Source of the DNA: Halorubrum lacusprofundi ATCC 49239
Lineage (GTDB): Archaea > Halobacteriota > Halobacteria > Halobacteriales > Haloferacaceae
Reading direction: 5' to 3'
NCBI RefSeq assembly: GCF_000022205.1
Contig: NC_012029.1
Location: 1,736,001 to 1,800,000 of the forward strand
Length of the DNA stretch: 64,000 bases
Shown here: in pieces, positions 1 through 9,242 of the stretch
How positions within the stretch are numbered: the first letter of the stretch is position 1
Layout: each line of letters opens with the position of its first letter
Position numbers and translations under genes: made by a program
Notes under the pieces: generated by a model
What the model was told of the DNA's origin: nothing
Databases searched by the model: none
What the model saw: only the letters and a program-made list of their open reading frames with translations

Positions 1-2433
1 CCCTCGCAGGTGATTCCCGACGACGGGCATCAGGAGATGCGCGACGCCGCGCTTGAAGTAATTCGGGATCTGGGCATTCAGGGCGGGTGTAACATCCAGT
101 TCGCGTGGCACGACGACGGGACGCCGGGCGGCGAGTACCGCGTGGTGGAAGTGAACCCGCGCGTCTCCCGCTCCTCCGCGCTCGCGTCGAAGGCGACCGG
201 CTACCCGATCGCTCGCGTCACCGCGAAGGTCGCGCTGGGCAAGCGGCTCCCCGAGATCGACAACGAGATCACCGGCGAGACCACTGCCGCCTTCGAGCCC
301 GCCATCGACTACGTAGTGACGAAGGTGCCACGCTGGCCCATCGACAAGTTCGACGACGTGGATTTCGAACTCGGCACCGCGATGAAGTCCACGGGCGAGG
401 CGATGGCGATCGGCCGGAACTTCGAGGAGAGCCTGCTGAAGTCGCTCCGCTCCTCCGAGTACGACCCCGCCGTCGATTGGCCCGCGATCGACGACGAGAC
501 CCTTGAGACCGAGTACCTCGAACGCCCCACGCCGGACCGCCCGTACGCGATCTTCGAGGCGTTCGACCGCGGCTACACCGTCGCGGACGTCGAGGACCTG
601 ACCGGGATCAAGCCGTGGTACCTCGAGCGGTTCAAGCGCGTCAGCGACTCCGCGCAGGCCGCGCAGAACGGCGAGTTCGCACAGGCGGCCACCGCGGGCC
701 ACACCAACGCCGACATCGCGGCCCTCGACGGCGGCGTCGACGTCGAGACCGTGGAGGAGGACGTTCCCGGCCGGACGTACAAACAGGTCGACACCTGTGC
801 CGGCGAGTTCGCCGCCGAGACCCCGTACTACTACTCCGCCCGTCAGTCCGAGTTCAACCGGGGACCGCTGAAGGGCGACGCCGCGGCCGGCGAGCTCGTC
901 GTCGACAAGAGCGTCGACAGCGTGGTCGTCGTCGGCGGCGGGCCGATCCGGATCGGGCAGGGCGTCGAGTTCGACTACTGCTCGGTCCACGCGATTCAGG
1001 CGCTTCGCGAGCTCGGTATCGAGGCGCACGTCGTCAACAACAACCCCGAGACCGTCTCGACCGACTACGACACCTCCGACGGGTTGTTCTTCGACCCGAT
1101 CACCGCCGAGGAGGTCGCCGACGTGGTCGAGGCGACCGGCGCCGACGGCGTGATGGTTCAGTTCGGCGGACAGACGTCGGTCAACATCGGCGAACCGCTC
1201 GAAGCGGAACTCCAGCGCCGCGGGCTTGACTGCGAGATAATGGGCACGAGCGTCGAGGCGATGGACTTAGCGGAGGACCGCGACCGGTTCAACGTCCTGA
1301 TGGACGAGATGGGGATCGCCCAGCCGAAGGGCGGCACCGCGACGAGCGAGAGTGAGGCGCTCGAACTCGCTCACGATCTCGGGTACCCCGTCCTCGTGCG
1401 CCCCTCCTACGTGCTGGGCGGGCGTGCGATGCGGGTCGTCGAGGACGACGCGGAACTCGAAGAGTACATCGAGGAGGCGGTCCGGGTCTCACCCGACAAG
1501 CCGATCTTAGTCGACCAGTTCCTCGACGACGCGGTCGAACTGGACGTCGACGCCGTAGCGGACGGGGATGACGTGCTGCTCGGCGGCGTGATGGAGCACG
1601 TCGAGAGCGCGGGCGTCCACTCGGGCGACTCCGCCTGTATGATTCCGCCGCGCTCGCTGGGCGAGGAGACGCTGGCTCGGGTCCGCGAGGTCACCGAGGA
1701 CATCGCCCGCGCGCTCGACACCGTCGGCCTGCTCAACGTCCAGCTCGCGGTAACGGGCGTCGGCGACGACGACGCCGAAAGCGAGGTGTACGTGCTGGAG
1801 GCGAACCCGCGCTCCTCGCGGACGGTCCCGTTCGTCTCGAAGTCGACGGGCGTCCCCATCGCGAAGCTGGCTGCGAAGGTGATGACCGACGACCTGACGC
1901 TCGCCGACCTCGACGTCGACGAGCAGATCCCCGAACACCGCAGCGTGAAGGAGGTCGTCCTCCCGTTCGACCGCCTGCCGGGATCGGACCCGCGGCTCGG
2001 CCCGGAGATGAAGTCGACCGGCGAAGTGATGGGGACGGCCCGCTCGTTCGGGAAGGCGTACGACAAGGCGCAGGACTCGACGAACAAGCCGATCCCCGAG
2101 TCCGGTACCGCCGTCGTCGACCTCTCGGCCGACGAGTTCCCGGACCCGGACACCGAGGCCGGCGAGTCCCTCGTCGCGGGGTACGCCGAGCACTTCGAGC
2201 TGAGCGAGGCGACGGACCTGATCGAGGCCGCGAAGCGCGGCGAGATCGACCTCATCGTCTCCCGGCAGCGCGAGCTGCTCGAAGTGGCGGTCGAAGAGGA
2301 GATCACCTACTTCTCGACGCACGCCTCCGCGAAGGCGGCGCTCGAAGCTATCGACCACAAGGGCGACGACCTCGACGTGATGGCCGTCTCCGACCGGCCG
2401 AAGCGCGTCGAGAACTGGGGCGCCGCAGAGTAG
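1..2433 (+). CDS. carB: Carbamoyl-phosphate synthase large subunit, C-terminal three quarters (partial)
   Basis: The large subunit makes carbamoyl phosphate from bicarbonate, ammonia and ATP for arginine and pyrimidine synthesis. The reading frame is open from base 1, so the true start lies outside the window. The first part ends the first ATP-grasp domain (EVNPRVSRSSALASKATGYP) and runs through the oligomerisation domain. The second carbamate domain follows, with a preATP-grasp loop (VVGGGPIRIGQG) and a second repeat of the metal-binding motif (LEANPRSSRTVPFVSKSTG). The last ~120 residues are the MGS-like allosteric domain. Length and order fit an intact archaeal CarB. Nothing looks broken. 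Confidence 0.96.
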   Translation, partial: PSQVIPDDGHQEMRDAALEVIRDLGIQGGCNIQFAWHDDGTPGGEYRVVEVNPRVSRSSALASKATGYPIARVTAKVALGKRLPEIDNEITGETTAAFEPAIDYVVTKVPRWPIDKFDDVDFELGTAMKSTGEAMAIGRNFEESLLKSLRSSEYDPAVDWPAIDDETLETEYLERPTPDRPYAIFEAFDRGYTVADVEDLTGIKPWYLERFKRVSDSAQAAQNGEFAQAATAGHTNADIAALDGGVDVETVEEDVPGRTYKQVDTCAGEFAAETPYYYSARQSEFNRGPLKGDAAAGELVVDKSVDSVVVVGGGPIRIGQGVEFDYCSVHAIQALRELGIEAHVVNNNPETVSTDYDTSDGLFFDPITAEEVADVVEATGADGVMVQFGGQTSVNIGEPLEAELQRRGLDCEIMGTSVEAMDLAEDRDRFNVLMDEMGIAQPKGGTATSESEALELAHDLGYPVLVRPSYVLGGRAMRVVEDDAELEEYIEEAVRVSPDKPILVDQFLDDAVELDVDAVADGDDVLLGGVMEHVESAGVHSGDSACMIPPRSLGEETLARVREVTEDIARALDTVGLLNVQLAVTGVGDDDAESEVYVLEANPRSSRTVPFVSKSTGVPIAKLAAKVMTDDLTLADLDVDEQIPEHRSVKEVVLPFDRLPGSDPRLGPEMKSTGEVMGTARSFGKAYDKAQDSTNKPIPESGTAVVDLSADEFPDPDTEAGESLVAGYAEHFELSEATDLIEAAKRGEIDLIVSRQRELLEVAVEEEITYFSTHASAKAALEAIDHKGDDLDVMAVSDRPKRVENWGAAE

Positions 2434-2472
2434 ACGGCGGCTCGACCTCCGGGCTCTCGACCTCGGACACTG

Positions 2473-2543
2473 TTTATAAGCGCCCTCGGGATCGCGGCGA
2501 TCGTTTATAAGCGATACGCGACCTGCGCTCGGCTATTTATAAG
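2473..2543. promoter_or_regulatory. Three evenly spaced TTTATAAG boxes
   Basis: The 8-mer tttataag occurs at 2473, 2504 and 2536, about 31-32 bases apart, in the gap between convergent carB and nosL; the last copy overlaps the nosL stop codon. The core (TTATAA) is palindromic, so it could act as a TATA box on either strand, yet no gene starts nearby in either direction. It may be a termination-linked or cryptic promoter array. The role is unknown. Confidence 0.4.
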
Positions 2544-3106
2544 GCTTCTAGCGTTCCGCGGTCCACGTCCTCGGCGGCCATCGGCTCGCCGCCGTACTCC
2601 TCGACGAACGACTCCACGTCTTCTTCCTCGCCGAACGAGATCAACTCTGGCCCCATCGCACCGACAACCTCGCTGCGCGCGACGACGGTGAGATCGATCA
2701 TCCGGGAGAACGCCTCGCGCTCGACGTGCGAGGAGAACATCGTGTCGGATCCCTCCTGAAACACCTCCTGATCGACGAGCGAGTAGTCGGTGAGGAACGC
2801 CGCCCGGACGGTTCGTCCCGCGTCCTCGGCGTCGAACCGGTAGGTGTACGTGCAGGTGCTGCTGCAGAACTGTCCCGGCCGCCCGCCCTCCGGCTCGTCG
2901 TCCTCGAAGTGGATCTGTCCGACCGGACCGGGGTGGTCCGCAATGATCATGCCGCACTGGTCGCAGGCCCGCTCGCCGTCGAGCGAGACGGGAGTGATCG
3001 ACGCGCTCTCGTCGCCCAGACAGCCGGCGGCGGCGAGCGAGAGACCCGCGCCGACCCCGGCCAGCAGGCGTCGACGCGACACCGACAGTGGTTCGGTTTC
3101 GGTCAT
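2537..3106 (-). CDS. nosL: NosL-family copper-binding lipoprotein
   Basis: NosL proteins bind Cu(I) outside the membrane and help load copper sites. The start at 3106 gives a twin-arginine signal (SRRRLLAGVGAG) ending in a lipobox-like AAAGC, so the product is probably a Tat-exported lipoprotein. The mature part has the family signature CDQCGMIIADH near residue 50 and a second cysteine/methionine-rich site (GQFCSSTC). It is about 189 residues, normal for the family. It is divergent from nosD across about 105 bases that must hold both promoters. In denitrifiers NosL serves nitrous oxide reductase. No nosZ is in this window, so here it may serve another cuproprotein. Confidence 0.9.
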   Translation of the reverse strand: MTETEPLSVSRRRLLAGVGAGLSLAAAGCLGDESASITPVSLDGERACDQCGMIIADHPGPVGQIHFEDDEPEGGRPGQFCSSTCTYTYRFDAEDAGRTVRAAFLTDYSLVDQEVFQEGSDTMFSSHVEREAFSRMIDLTVVARSEVVGAMGPELISFGEEEDVESFVEEYGGEPMAAEDVDRGTLEAL

Positions 3107-3211
3107 CAGCGGATATTCGAAGACGACCGTCTTAGGCCCTCGGGACCGATTCAGACGCCTGTTCGAGGAACGAACCAGATCCGCTAAACCCTCCGCGATC
3201 GAAGGTCCTCC

Positions 3212-5347
3212 GTGACGCGTTTCGATCCCTACGGCGACCTGCCTCGCGCGCTCCGAATCGCGCTCGTCGCGCTCCTCCTCGTTGCCGCCGTCGCGACGGC
3301 CGGGGCGTTCGCCGCCGACCCCGAGGCGACCGCGCCCTCGCCGGCCGCCTACGACGACGTGGTCGAACTCGGGCTCTCCTCGGAAACGGACGCGCTGATG
3401 GCGGGGTCGGCGAGGGTGCCGCGGACGCAGGTCTTCTACTCGCAGCTCCAGTACGTCGTCGGGTACAACGGCGTCGAATCGTTCGCGGCGACGCTGGACG
3501 ACGGTCGAACCGAACGCCAGTTCGGCTACCCGATCGCCGCCTACGTCGAGACGTTCGACGGCGCCCGACCGGGGACGATCGAGACCGGGCTGTTCGCAGC
3601 CGAGTCCGCCGGCGAGTGGACGCCGGCGGCGGAGGCGACCTACGTCGTCGGGAGCGACGCCCGGAGCCCGGCGGGCGAGACGGTCGTCCCGTTCCGCGAA
3701 CGGGGTGCCGCCGAGGCGTTCGCCGCCGACCACGGCGGACGAGCGGTCGACTGGGAGACGGTCCGAAGCCGGTCGTTCGATACGGACTCCGCGGCGACGG
3801 TGCGCGCGATGGCCCCCGAGCGCTGGGCCGGAGCAGACGGCCGGATCGCGGCCGCCGAGCGCCGCGCCGACAGACCGGTCTCGGTCGTCGTCGGGGAGGA
3901 CGCGCCGACGATCGAGGCGGCGGTCGCGGCCGCGCCGGCGAACACGACCGTCGTCGTCCCGCCGGGGACCTACGAGGAGACTCTGACGGTGAACGAGTCG
4001 GTCACGATCGCCGGTGAAGACGCACAGATCAGCGGTGACGGCGACGGGTCGGTGATCACGGTGCGGGCGCCGGACGTGGCGCTCACCGGACTCGCGGTCG
4101 ACGGGAGCGGAGGACAGACCCGCGATCCGGAGGCGGCGCGCGAGGGTCGCGCAGACGACGGTGGGGTCAACGGTTCGGACGACGGCGAGGTGTGGGACAC
4201 CAACATCCAACTCGGCTACGGTCACGGCGATGCCGGGATCCGCGCGATCGGCGCACCGGGACTCGTCGTCGACGACGTGACGGTCGAGGCGAACGCGAGC
4301 GGGCTGCTCCTCCGGGAGGGCTCTCACGCGGTCGTCCGCGACCTCCGAGTCGACGGGGCGGATAGCTGGCAGGACGGCTTCATGGGAATCGCGGGGATGG
4401 GGTCGCGAGTGACGGTGACCGACAGCGCGTTCGAGGGCGGCCGCGACGGGATCTACCTCCACCGTGCCGACGGCTCGGTCGTCCGGAACTCCACGTTCAC
4501 CGACAATCGGTACGGGACGCACCTCATGTACACGGGCGACGCGCTGATCGCCGACAACGCGTTCCGCAACGAGCTGTTCGGCGGGATCACGGTGATGACC
4601 CGTCCCTCGGGCAACGCGATCGTCGGCAACGACGTGCGGAACTCCAGCGCGGGGGTGCAGGCGTCTGGTACCCGGACGTACGTCGGGTACAACACGCTCG
4701 TCGGCAACGAACTCGGCTTCTCGACCAGCTCGCGCGGGTCGCTGTACGAGCGCAACGTGGCCGCGAACAACGAGCTGGGCGCACGAGCGACCACGGTCGT
4801 CCCGTCGAGCCGGATCGTCGCGAACGACTTCGTCGGCAACGCGGACCACGCGACCGCCGGGGCGGGCGCGCTCCGGGTCTGGGCCGACGGCGACCGCGGG
4901 AACTACTGGGAGGGGGCAAACGTCGGGGTCCACGAGCCCGGCGAGCGAGCGTACCGCCCGACCGCCCCGGTCGACGCTGCCCTCCACCGCGAGGTCGCCG
5001 CGGTCGCCGTGCGCGAGTCGCCCGCGGTCGCCCTCCTCGACCGACTCCGGGGGACCGTTCCCGGGGCGCGCTCGGGGAGCATCATCGATCCGGCGCCGGC
5101 GGCGGAGCCGTACTCGCCGGACCGGATCGACGCCGCGCTCGACCCGGACGCGGGACCGGTCCGTGCCGACTGGCGCGCCGAACTGGGCGACGGTAGCGGA
5201 GAGAGCGACGAGGACGCAGCAATGAACGCACACGATCGGAACGCGACGAGCGGGGGTATCGGGCCGAGACCGCAGCGATCTGACCGGACGACGGTGCCGA
5301 CTGTCGAGGGAGCGACCGCCTCGATTCGGGGTGTCAGCGATGCCTGA
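3212..5347 (+). CDS. nosD: NosD-like copper maturation protein with right-handed beta-helix
   Basis: NosD is an exported beta-helix (CASH domain) protein that works with the NosFY ABC transporter to build copper sites. The GTG start at 3212 gives a Sec-type signal (hydrophobic residues 15-33). Residues ~60-200 form a NosL-like or linker region. From about residue 225 the protein shows a periplasmic pectate-lyase-type repeat (AAPANTTVVVPPGTYEE, then many GN.v..N turns such as ADNAFRNELFGGI). At 711 residues it is longer than the ~400-470 residue bacterial NosD, mainly through the N-terminal region and an acidic C-terminal tail. It overlaps nosF by a few bases, so D-F-Y form one operon. Confidence 0.88.
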   Translation: MTRFDPYGDLPRALRIALVALLLVAAVATAGAFAADPEATAPSPAAYDDVVELGLSSETDALMAGSARVPRTQVFYSQLQYVVGYNGVESFAATLDDGRTERQFGYPIAAYVETFDGARPGTIETGLFAAESAGEWTPAAEATYVVGSDARSPAGETVVPFRERGAAEAFAADHGGRAVDWETVRSRSFDTDSAATVRAMAPERWAGADGRIAAAERRADRPVSVVVGEDAPTIEAAVAAAPANTTVVVPPGTYEETLTVNESVTIAGEDAQISGDGDGSVITVRAPDVALTGLAVDGSGGQTRDPEAAREGRADDGGVNGSDDGEVWDTNIQLGYGHGDAGIRAIGAPGLVVDDVTVEANASGLLLREGSHAVVRDLRVDGADSWQDGFMGIAGMGSRVTVTDSAFEGGRDGIYLHRADGSVVRNSTFTDNRYGTHLMYTGDALIADNAFRNELFGGITVMTRPSGNAIVGNDVRNSSAGVQASGTRTYVGYNTLVGNELGFSTSSRGSLYERNVAANNELGARATTVVPSSRIVANDFVGNADHATAGAGALRVWADGDRGNYWEGANVGVHEPGERAYRPTAPVDAALHREVAAVAVRESPAVALLDRLRGTVPGARSGSIIDPAPAAEPYSPDRIDAALDPDAGPVRADWRAELGDGSGESDEDAAMNAHDRNATSGGIGPRPQRSDRTTVPTVEGATASIRGVSDA

Positions 5348-6314
5348 CGAGACCGTCGCCGCCCTGTCGGATGTCACCCGGACGTACGGCGGCGTGCCGG
5401 TACTCGACTCGGTGTCGCTTACGGTCGAACCGGGTCTCACCGCCGTGATCGGCCCGAACGGATCTGGAAAGTCGACCCTCCTCGGAGTGCTCGTCGGCGC
5501 GACGGCGCCGACAGCGGGTGAGGTCCGCCACCCCGGCGCGACCGGGCCGAAGCCGATCGGGTACCTCCCGCAGCGGGTGCCATTCCGCGAGGGGTTCACG
5601 GCCCGCGAGACGCTCGCGTTCTACGCGCGCCTCGTCGGCGACGACCCGGACGCGGCGCTCGACCGGGTCGGGCTCGGCGACGCCGGCGATCGGCGCGTCG
5701 AGGCGCTCTCGGGCGGCATGCGTCGCCTGCTCGGCATCGCGCAGGCGGTCCTCGGCGACCCCTCGCTCGTGGTCCTCGACGAGCCGGCGAGCGGTCTCGA
5801 CCCGGGGATGCGCGAGCGCGCGTTCCGCGCGGCCGCCGATCAGGCCGACGGCGACACCGCGGTCGTGGTTTCCTCGCACGCGCTCGACCTCGTCGACGAC
5901 CACGCCGACCGCGTCGTGGTCCTCCGTCGCGGGGAGGTCGCCGCCGAAGGACCCCTCGACCGGCTGCTCGACGAGCACGGCGTCGCCAACGCGAGTGAGC
6001 TGTACCGCGTCGTGATTGGGGAACTGGGTGCGCCGGCAGGAGATGAAGGCGAGGGGCCCGACGACGAGGACGAGAGCGACGGAGAGAGTGACGACGGTGA
6101 CGATGAGGGCGAAAGCGACGGTGACGATGAGGGCGAAAGCGACGGCGACGATGAGGGCGAAAGCGACGGTGACGATGAGGGCGAAAGCGACGGTGACGAT
6201 GAGGGCGAAAGCGACGGTGACGATGAGGGCGAAAGCGACGGTGACGATGAGGGCGAAAGCGACGGCGACGAACCGGAGCCGACGGTCCACGTCACGGGGG
6301 TGTCGGACCGATGA
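5340..6314 (+). CDS. nosF: NosF-like ABC transporter ATPase with acidic repeat tail
   Basis: This is the ATP-binding subunit of the NosDFY system. It has Walker A (GPNGSGKST), the signature LSGGMRRLLG and Walker B (VVLDEPASGLDP). The ATG at 5340 overlaps the nosD stop; a GTG at 5331 is the alternative start. The catalytic domain ends near residue 235. A tail of about 90 acidic residues follows, built from seven copies of DDEGESDG, and is not part of the ABC family. The stop overlaps the nosY start (ATGA), so translation is coupled. The acidic tail may reflect the halophilic proteome or be a replication-slippage expansion. Confidence 0.9.
   Translation: MPDETVAALSDVTRTYGGVPVLDSVSLTVEPGLTAVIGPNGSGKSTLLGVLVGATAPTAGEVRHPGATGPKPIGYLPQRVPFREGFTARETLAFYARLVGDDPDAALDRVGLGDAGDRRVEALSGGMRRLLGIAQAVLGDPSLVVLDEPASGLDPGMRERAFRAAADQADGDTAVVVSSHALDLVDDHADRVVVLRRGEVAAEGPLDRLLDEHGVANASELYRVVIGELGAPAGDEGEGPDDEDESDGESDDGDDEGESDGDDEGESDGDDEGESDGDDEGESDGDDEGESDGDDEGESDGDDEGESDGDEPEPTVHVTGVSDR
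6099..6266 (+). repeat. Seven tandem 24-bp units in nosF
   Basis: The unit gacgatgagggcgaaagcga plus four bases repeats seven times without interruption, differing only at the wobble base of the last codon. It encodes DDEGESDG. Such exact copies suggest recent slippage, so copy number probably varies between strains. Confidence 0.95.
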
Positions 6315-7174
6315 GCGGCCCCCTCACCGGCGTCGCGACCGTGTTCCGACGCGAACTCGCGACGGTGGTCCGAACTCCGGGCTACGGCGTGCTGGCGGTC
6401 GGACTGCTCGTCGCCGTCGGCGGCCTCCTCGCGGCGGGCGGCGGGGGCGCCACCGGGTTCGTGCCGGCGGTCGTCGACCTGCTCCTCCCGACCGAGGCAC
6501 TCGTCCCGCTCGTCGGGGTGGTGTTGGGGTACCGCGCGCTGCTCTCCGACGGCGCGAGCGGGGAACTCGCGGTGATCCGGACGTACCCGGTTCGGGTCAG
6601 CGAGTACGTCGCCGGGGTGTTACTGGCGCGGACGGTTGCGCTCGTCGCCGTGGTGGGCGTTCCGTACGCGGTAGTCGGTGCCGGGGTCTGGCTGACCGTC
6701 GCGCCGGACACGGGGATCTTCGCGACTCACGCCGGGATCGACTCGCCGGTGTTGTACCTCCGGTTCCTCGCGTTCGTCCTCCTGTTGGGCGCGGCGTACG
6801 TGTCGCTCGCGGCCGCCGTCTCGGCGCTCGCCGCGAGTCGTCGGAGCGCGATCGCGCTCGGGGTCCTCGCGCTGGTCGCGGGCGTGCTCGGCGGTGACCT
6901 CCTTCTGCTCCGCTCGCTCGGCGGTGGGGCATCGCCAGCGACGATCTCCGGATCGCTCGCGCTGGCGCCGAACGGGGCGTTTCGCGGGCTCGTCTTCGAA
7001 CACGTGATCGGCGTCGCCTTCGCGCCGGAGGGTGGGTTCGTCTCGACGAACCGCGCGGTCGGATCGCTGGTCGGCTGGGCGCTTCTCGGCGCTGGCCTCG
7101 CGGGCGCGGCGCTGGCGTACGGCCGCCGCGTCGACGCGCTTCTCGAACGCGTCCGGAGCAGAATCGCCGGCTGA
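6311..7174 (+). CDS. nosY: NosY-like ABC permease
   Basis: This is the membrane subunit of the NosDFY transporter. The protein has about six hydrophobic segments (for example residues ~25-45, 60-80, 105-130, 150-175, 180-205 and 245-265) and the N-terminal cytoplasmic stretch FRRELATVVRTPGYG typical of ABC-2 permeases. At 287 residues it matches the family. The ATG at 6311 sits in an ATGA overlap with the nosF stop. The substrate of NosDFY is debated (copper or a sulfur species), so only the complex assignment is firm. Confidence 0.88.
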   Translation: MSGPLTGVATVFRRELATVVRTPGYGVLAVGLLVAVGGLLAAGGGGATGFVPAVVDLLLPTEALVPLVGVVLGYRALLSDGASGELAVIRTYPVRVSEYVAGVLLARTVALVAVVGVPYAVVGAGVWLTVAPDTGIFATHAGIDSPVLYLRFLAFVLLLGAAYVSLAAAVSALAASRRSAIALGVLALVAGVLGGDLLLLRSLGGGASPATISGSLALAPNGAFRGLVFEHVIGVAFAPEGGFVSTNRAVGSLVGWALLGAGLAGAALAYGRRVDALLERVRSRIAG

Positions 7175-7202
7175 GAGAGCCCGTGAATTGGATAGTCGTC
7201 GG

Positions 7203-7580
7203 TCAGTCCGAGGCCGCGTCGTCGCTCACCGTTCCCGGGGCGTAGGCGTACACCGCGTAGAGGACGACCGCGGCGATCAGGAAGTCGAGGCTGTGTTCGA
7301 GGAAGTGATGGACCGGCATGGGCACGACGCCGAGGACGGTGCCCGCGCCCACGATCGATCGGGTGAGGAGAGCGCCGACGGCGACGCTTATAAGGGCGTA
7401 CTGCGCGCTCCGGCGGCGGCGGTACGCGACGACGCTCACGAGAAAGAGCAGTCCCGTGCCGACGCCGGCGACGAACACGGTGGCGAGCAGCGGTAGCGAC
7501 CCCTCTACGCCCCACCCTCCGGCGGCTACGGTCGCGGGAATCGGAATCACGCTGTCGAGTCGTACTGCGGCGAGCGACAA
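7203..7580 (-). CDS. Small membrane protein, unknown function
   Basis: A 125-residue protein with four predicted membrane segments (around residues 28-50, 60-78, 80-100 and 98-115) and an RRRR cluster between the first two. It is convergent with the nos operon and lies just before a regulator gene. No family recognised; the hydrophobic pattern and normal haloarchaeal codon use make it a likely real gene. Confidence 0.7.
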   Translation of the reverse strand: MSLAAVRLDSVIPIPATVAAGGWGVEGSLPLLATVFVAGVGTGLLFLVSVVAYRRRRSAQYALISVAVGALLTRSIVGAGTVLGVVPMPVHHFLEHSLDFLIAAVVLYAVYAYAPGTVSDDAASD

Positions 7581-7664
7581 GAATACACTCCCCGTCCGCT
7601 CCCGCGCTGAGGGAACGCCCGCGCCCCTTTTAAATGCCGATCCGGTAGGTCACGACGAACACCC

Positions 7665-8168
7665 ATGCCGGACACCAGAGCCCGGATCCGCCGACACGTC
7701 CGCGAGACGCCGGGCGTCCACTTCAACCGGGTGGGCCGCGACCTCGACATCGCCACCGGACAGGCGCAGTACCACCTCCGTCGGCTCGTCCGCGACGGCG
7801 AGATCGCGGTCGAGCGGATCGGCGGACGCGCCCACTACTTCGACCCGGCCTTCGACCCGTGGGAGCGGCGGACCGTCGCCTTCCTCCGGCGGGAGACCGC
7901 CCGCGAGATCCTCGTTCGGCTCCACGCCGACGGCCCGACTCGGTCGACGACGCTCGCGGACGAGCTCGACCTCGCACGCAGCACCGTCTCCTGGCACGTC
8001 TCGAACCTGGTCGAGAGCGGGATCGTCGAGAAGTCCGACGAGCGACCCATGCACCTCTCGCTCGCGTTCCCCGAGCGGACCGCGACGCTCTTCGACGAGG
8101 TGTCGCCGTCGCTCCCGGACCGGATCGTCGACCGGTTCGTTCGGACCGTCGACAGCCTGTTCGAGTGA
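7665..8168 (+). CDS. Two-domain winged-helix transcriptional regulator
   Basis: A 167-residue protein with two winged helix-turn-helix units: residues ~5-55 (RDLDIATGQAQYHLRRLV) and ~80-135 (LADELDLARSTVSWHVSNLV). Both resemble ArsR/MarR-type readers, and the tandem layout is common among haloarchaeal regulators. The ATG follows a short TATA-like tttttaaa element (7625-7632). It lies between the nos genes and two other copper or respiratory maturation genes, so control of those genes is plausible but not shown. No cysteine-based metal site is visible. Confidence 0.85.
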   Translation: MPDTRARIRRHVRETPGVHFNRVGRDLDIATGQAQYHLRRLVRDGEIAVERIGGRAHYFDPAFDPWERRTVAFLRRETAREILVRLHADGPTRSTTLADELDLARSTVSWHVSNLVESGIVEKSDERPMHLSLAFPERTATLFDEVSPSLPDRIVDRFVRTVDSLFE

Positions 8169-8261
8169 GGGAGTTGCCCCCGCTCGCGGACTCCTCCTCT
8201 CGCCGTCGCGTTCGTCGATCGCACCAGATCCGTTAGGGCCGCCCCCGGCCACCGATCGACC

Positions 8262-9161
8262 ATGCGCGAACTCGGGGCCGGCGTCGACTCGCTGGCCCGT
8301 CAGACACTCGTCCCCGCGACGGCGACGTGTGAGCCAACCGGGACGATCCACTCCGCCGAACCGCTGAGTCTCGGCGTGTTCCTGCTCGTCGGGCTCCTCG
8401 GCGGCGCCCACTGTCTCGGAATGTGCGGGCCGCTGGTCTCGACGTACGCGGACCGGATGCGATCCGACGCCGCCGCCGACGGTAACGGCGGTAACGGCGG
8501 CCCAGAGAGGACCGCACGAGCCGGCGGAAGCGACGATCTCACCGTGCGACAGGTGCGCCAACACGCGCTGTTCAACCTCGGACGAACGGCGAGCTACGCC
8601 GCGATCGGCGGGCTGTTCGGCCTCGCGGGGAGCCTCGCGTTCGTCACCGGCCGGACGGTGACGACGGTCGCCGACGACGTCCACGCGCTCACGGGATTGG
8701 TCGTCGGTGCGGTCGTCATCGCGATCGGCGTGCGGTACGCCCTCCGACTGGAGCTCCAGCGTATTCCGGTTCCCGGGATCGAAGCCGCCTCGGGGGTCGT
8801 CACCGGCCGGATCGTCCCCCGAATTGATGCGTGGGTCGGCAACTGGCGGATCGTCGGGCTCGGCGCCGCGCACGGGCTCTTACCGTGTCCCTTGCTGTAC
8901 CCGGCGTTCCTGTACGCGTTCGTGCAGGGCAGCGCGCTCGGCGGCGCGGCCGCGCTCGCCGCGCTCGGGCTCGGTACCGTGCCGGCGCTGTTCCTCTTCG
9001 GAACCGTGTTCGGGTCCGTGAGCGTCGACACGCGGATGCGACTCCACCGCGCGCTGGGTGTCGCCTTCGTCGCGCTCGGGTACATCCCGCTTCAGCACGG
9101 CCTCGCGACGCTCGGCGTCCCGCTGCCGCACCCGCCGATCCCGTACTACTCGCCGTTATAA
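8262..9161 (+). CDS. TauE/UreH-like membrane protein (sulfite exporter or cytochrome-biogenesis type)
   Basis: A 299-residue membrane protein of the DsbD_2/UreH transmembrane family. The diagnostic inverted repeats are visible: HCLGMCGPLV near residue 50 and LLPCPLLYPA near residue 207, each with a Cys-Pro or Cys-x-x-Cys element inside a membrane helix. Relatives are annotated as sulfite exporters or as copper/cytochrome maturation proteins. The next gene, an SCO1-like protein, favours metal or thiol handling for respiratory enzymes over sulfite export. Confidence 0.82.
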   Translation: MRELGAGVDSLARQTLVPATATCEPTGTIHSAEPLSLGVFLLVGLLGGAHCLGMCGPLVSTYADRMRSDAAADGNGGNGGPERTARAGGSDDLTVRQVRQHALFNLGRTASYAAIGGLFGLAGSLAFVTGRTVTTVADDVHALTGLVVGAVVIAIGVRYALRLELQRIPVPGIEAASGVVTGRIVPRIDAWVGNWRIVGLGAAHGLLPCPLLYPAFLYAFVQGSALGGAAALAALGLGTVPALFLFGTVFGSVSVDTRMRLHRALGVAFVALGYIPLQHGLATLGVPLPHPPIPYYSPL

Positions 9162-9242
9162 GCATCCGGATACTCCGGTTGTGAGGAGCCGTTCGACGCC
9201 CGCACCAGACCGGTTATGCGCCCGCGGGCCGTCGTTTGTGGC

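Noticed and set aside
1407-2306. Long minus-strand reading frame within carB
   Set aside because: Ser/Thr-rich with no motif, exactly antisense to conserved CarB; no promoter or partner.
2537-5599. Long minus-strand reading frame of about 1000 codons over nosD
   Set aside because: Only its last ~189 codons are NosL. The rest is Arg-rich antisense of nosD, an artefact of high GC.
6099-6266. Possible CRISPR array
   Set aside because: 24-bp units without spacers, in frame inside nosF. No cas genes are present in the window.
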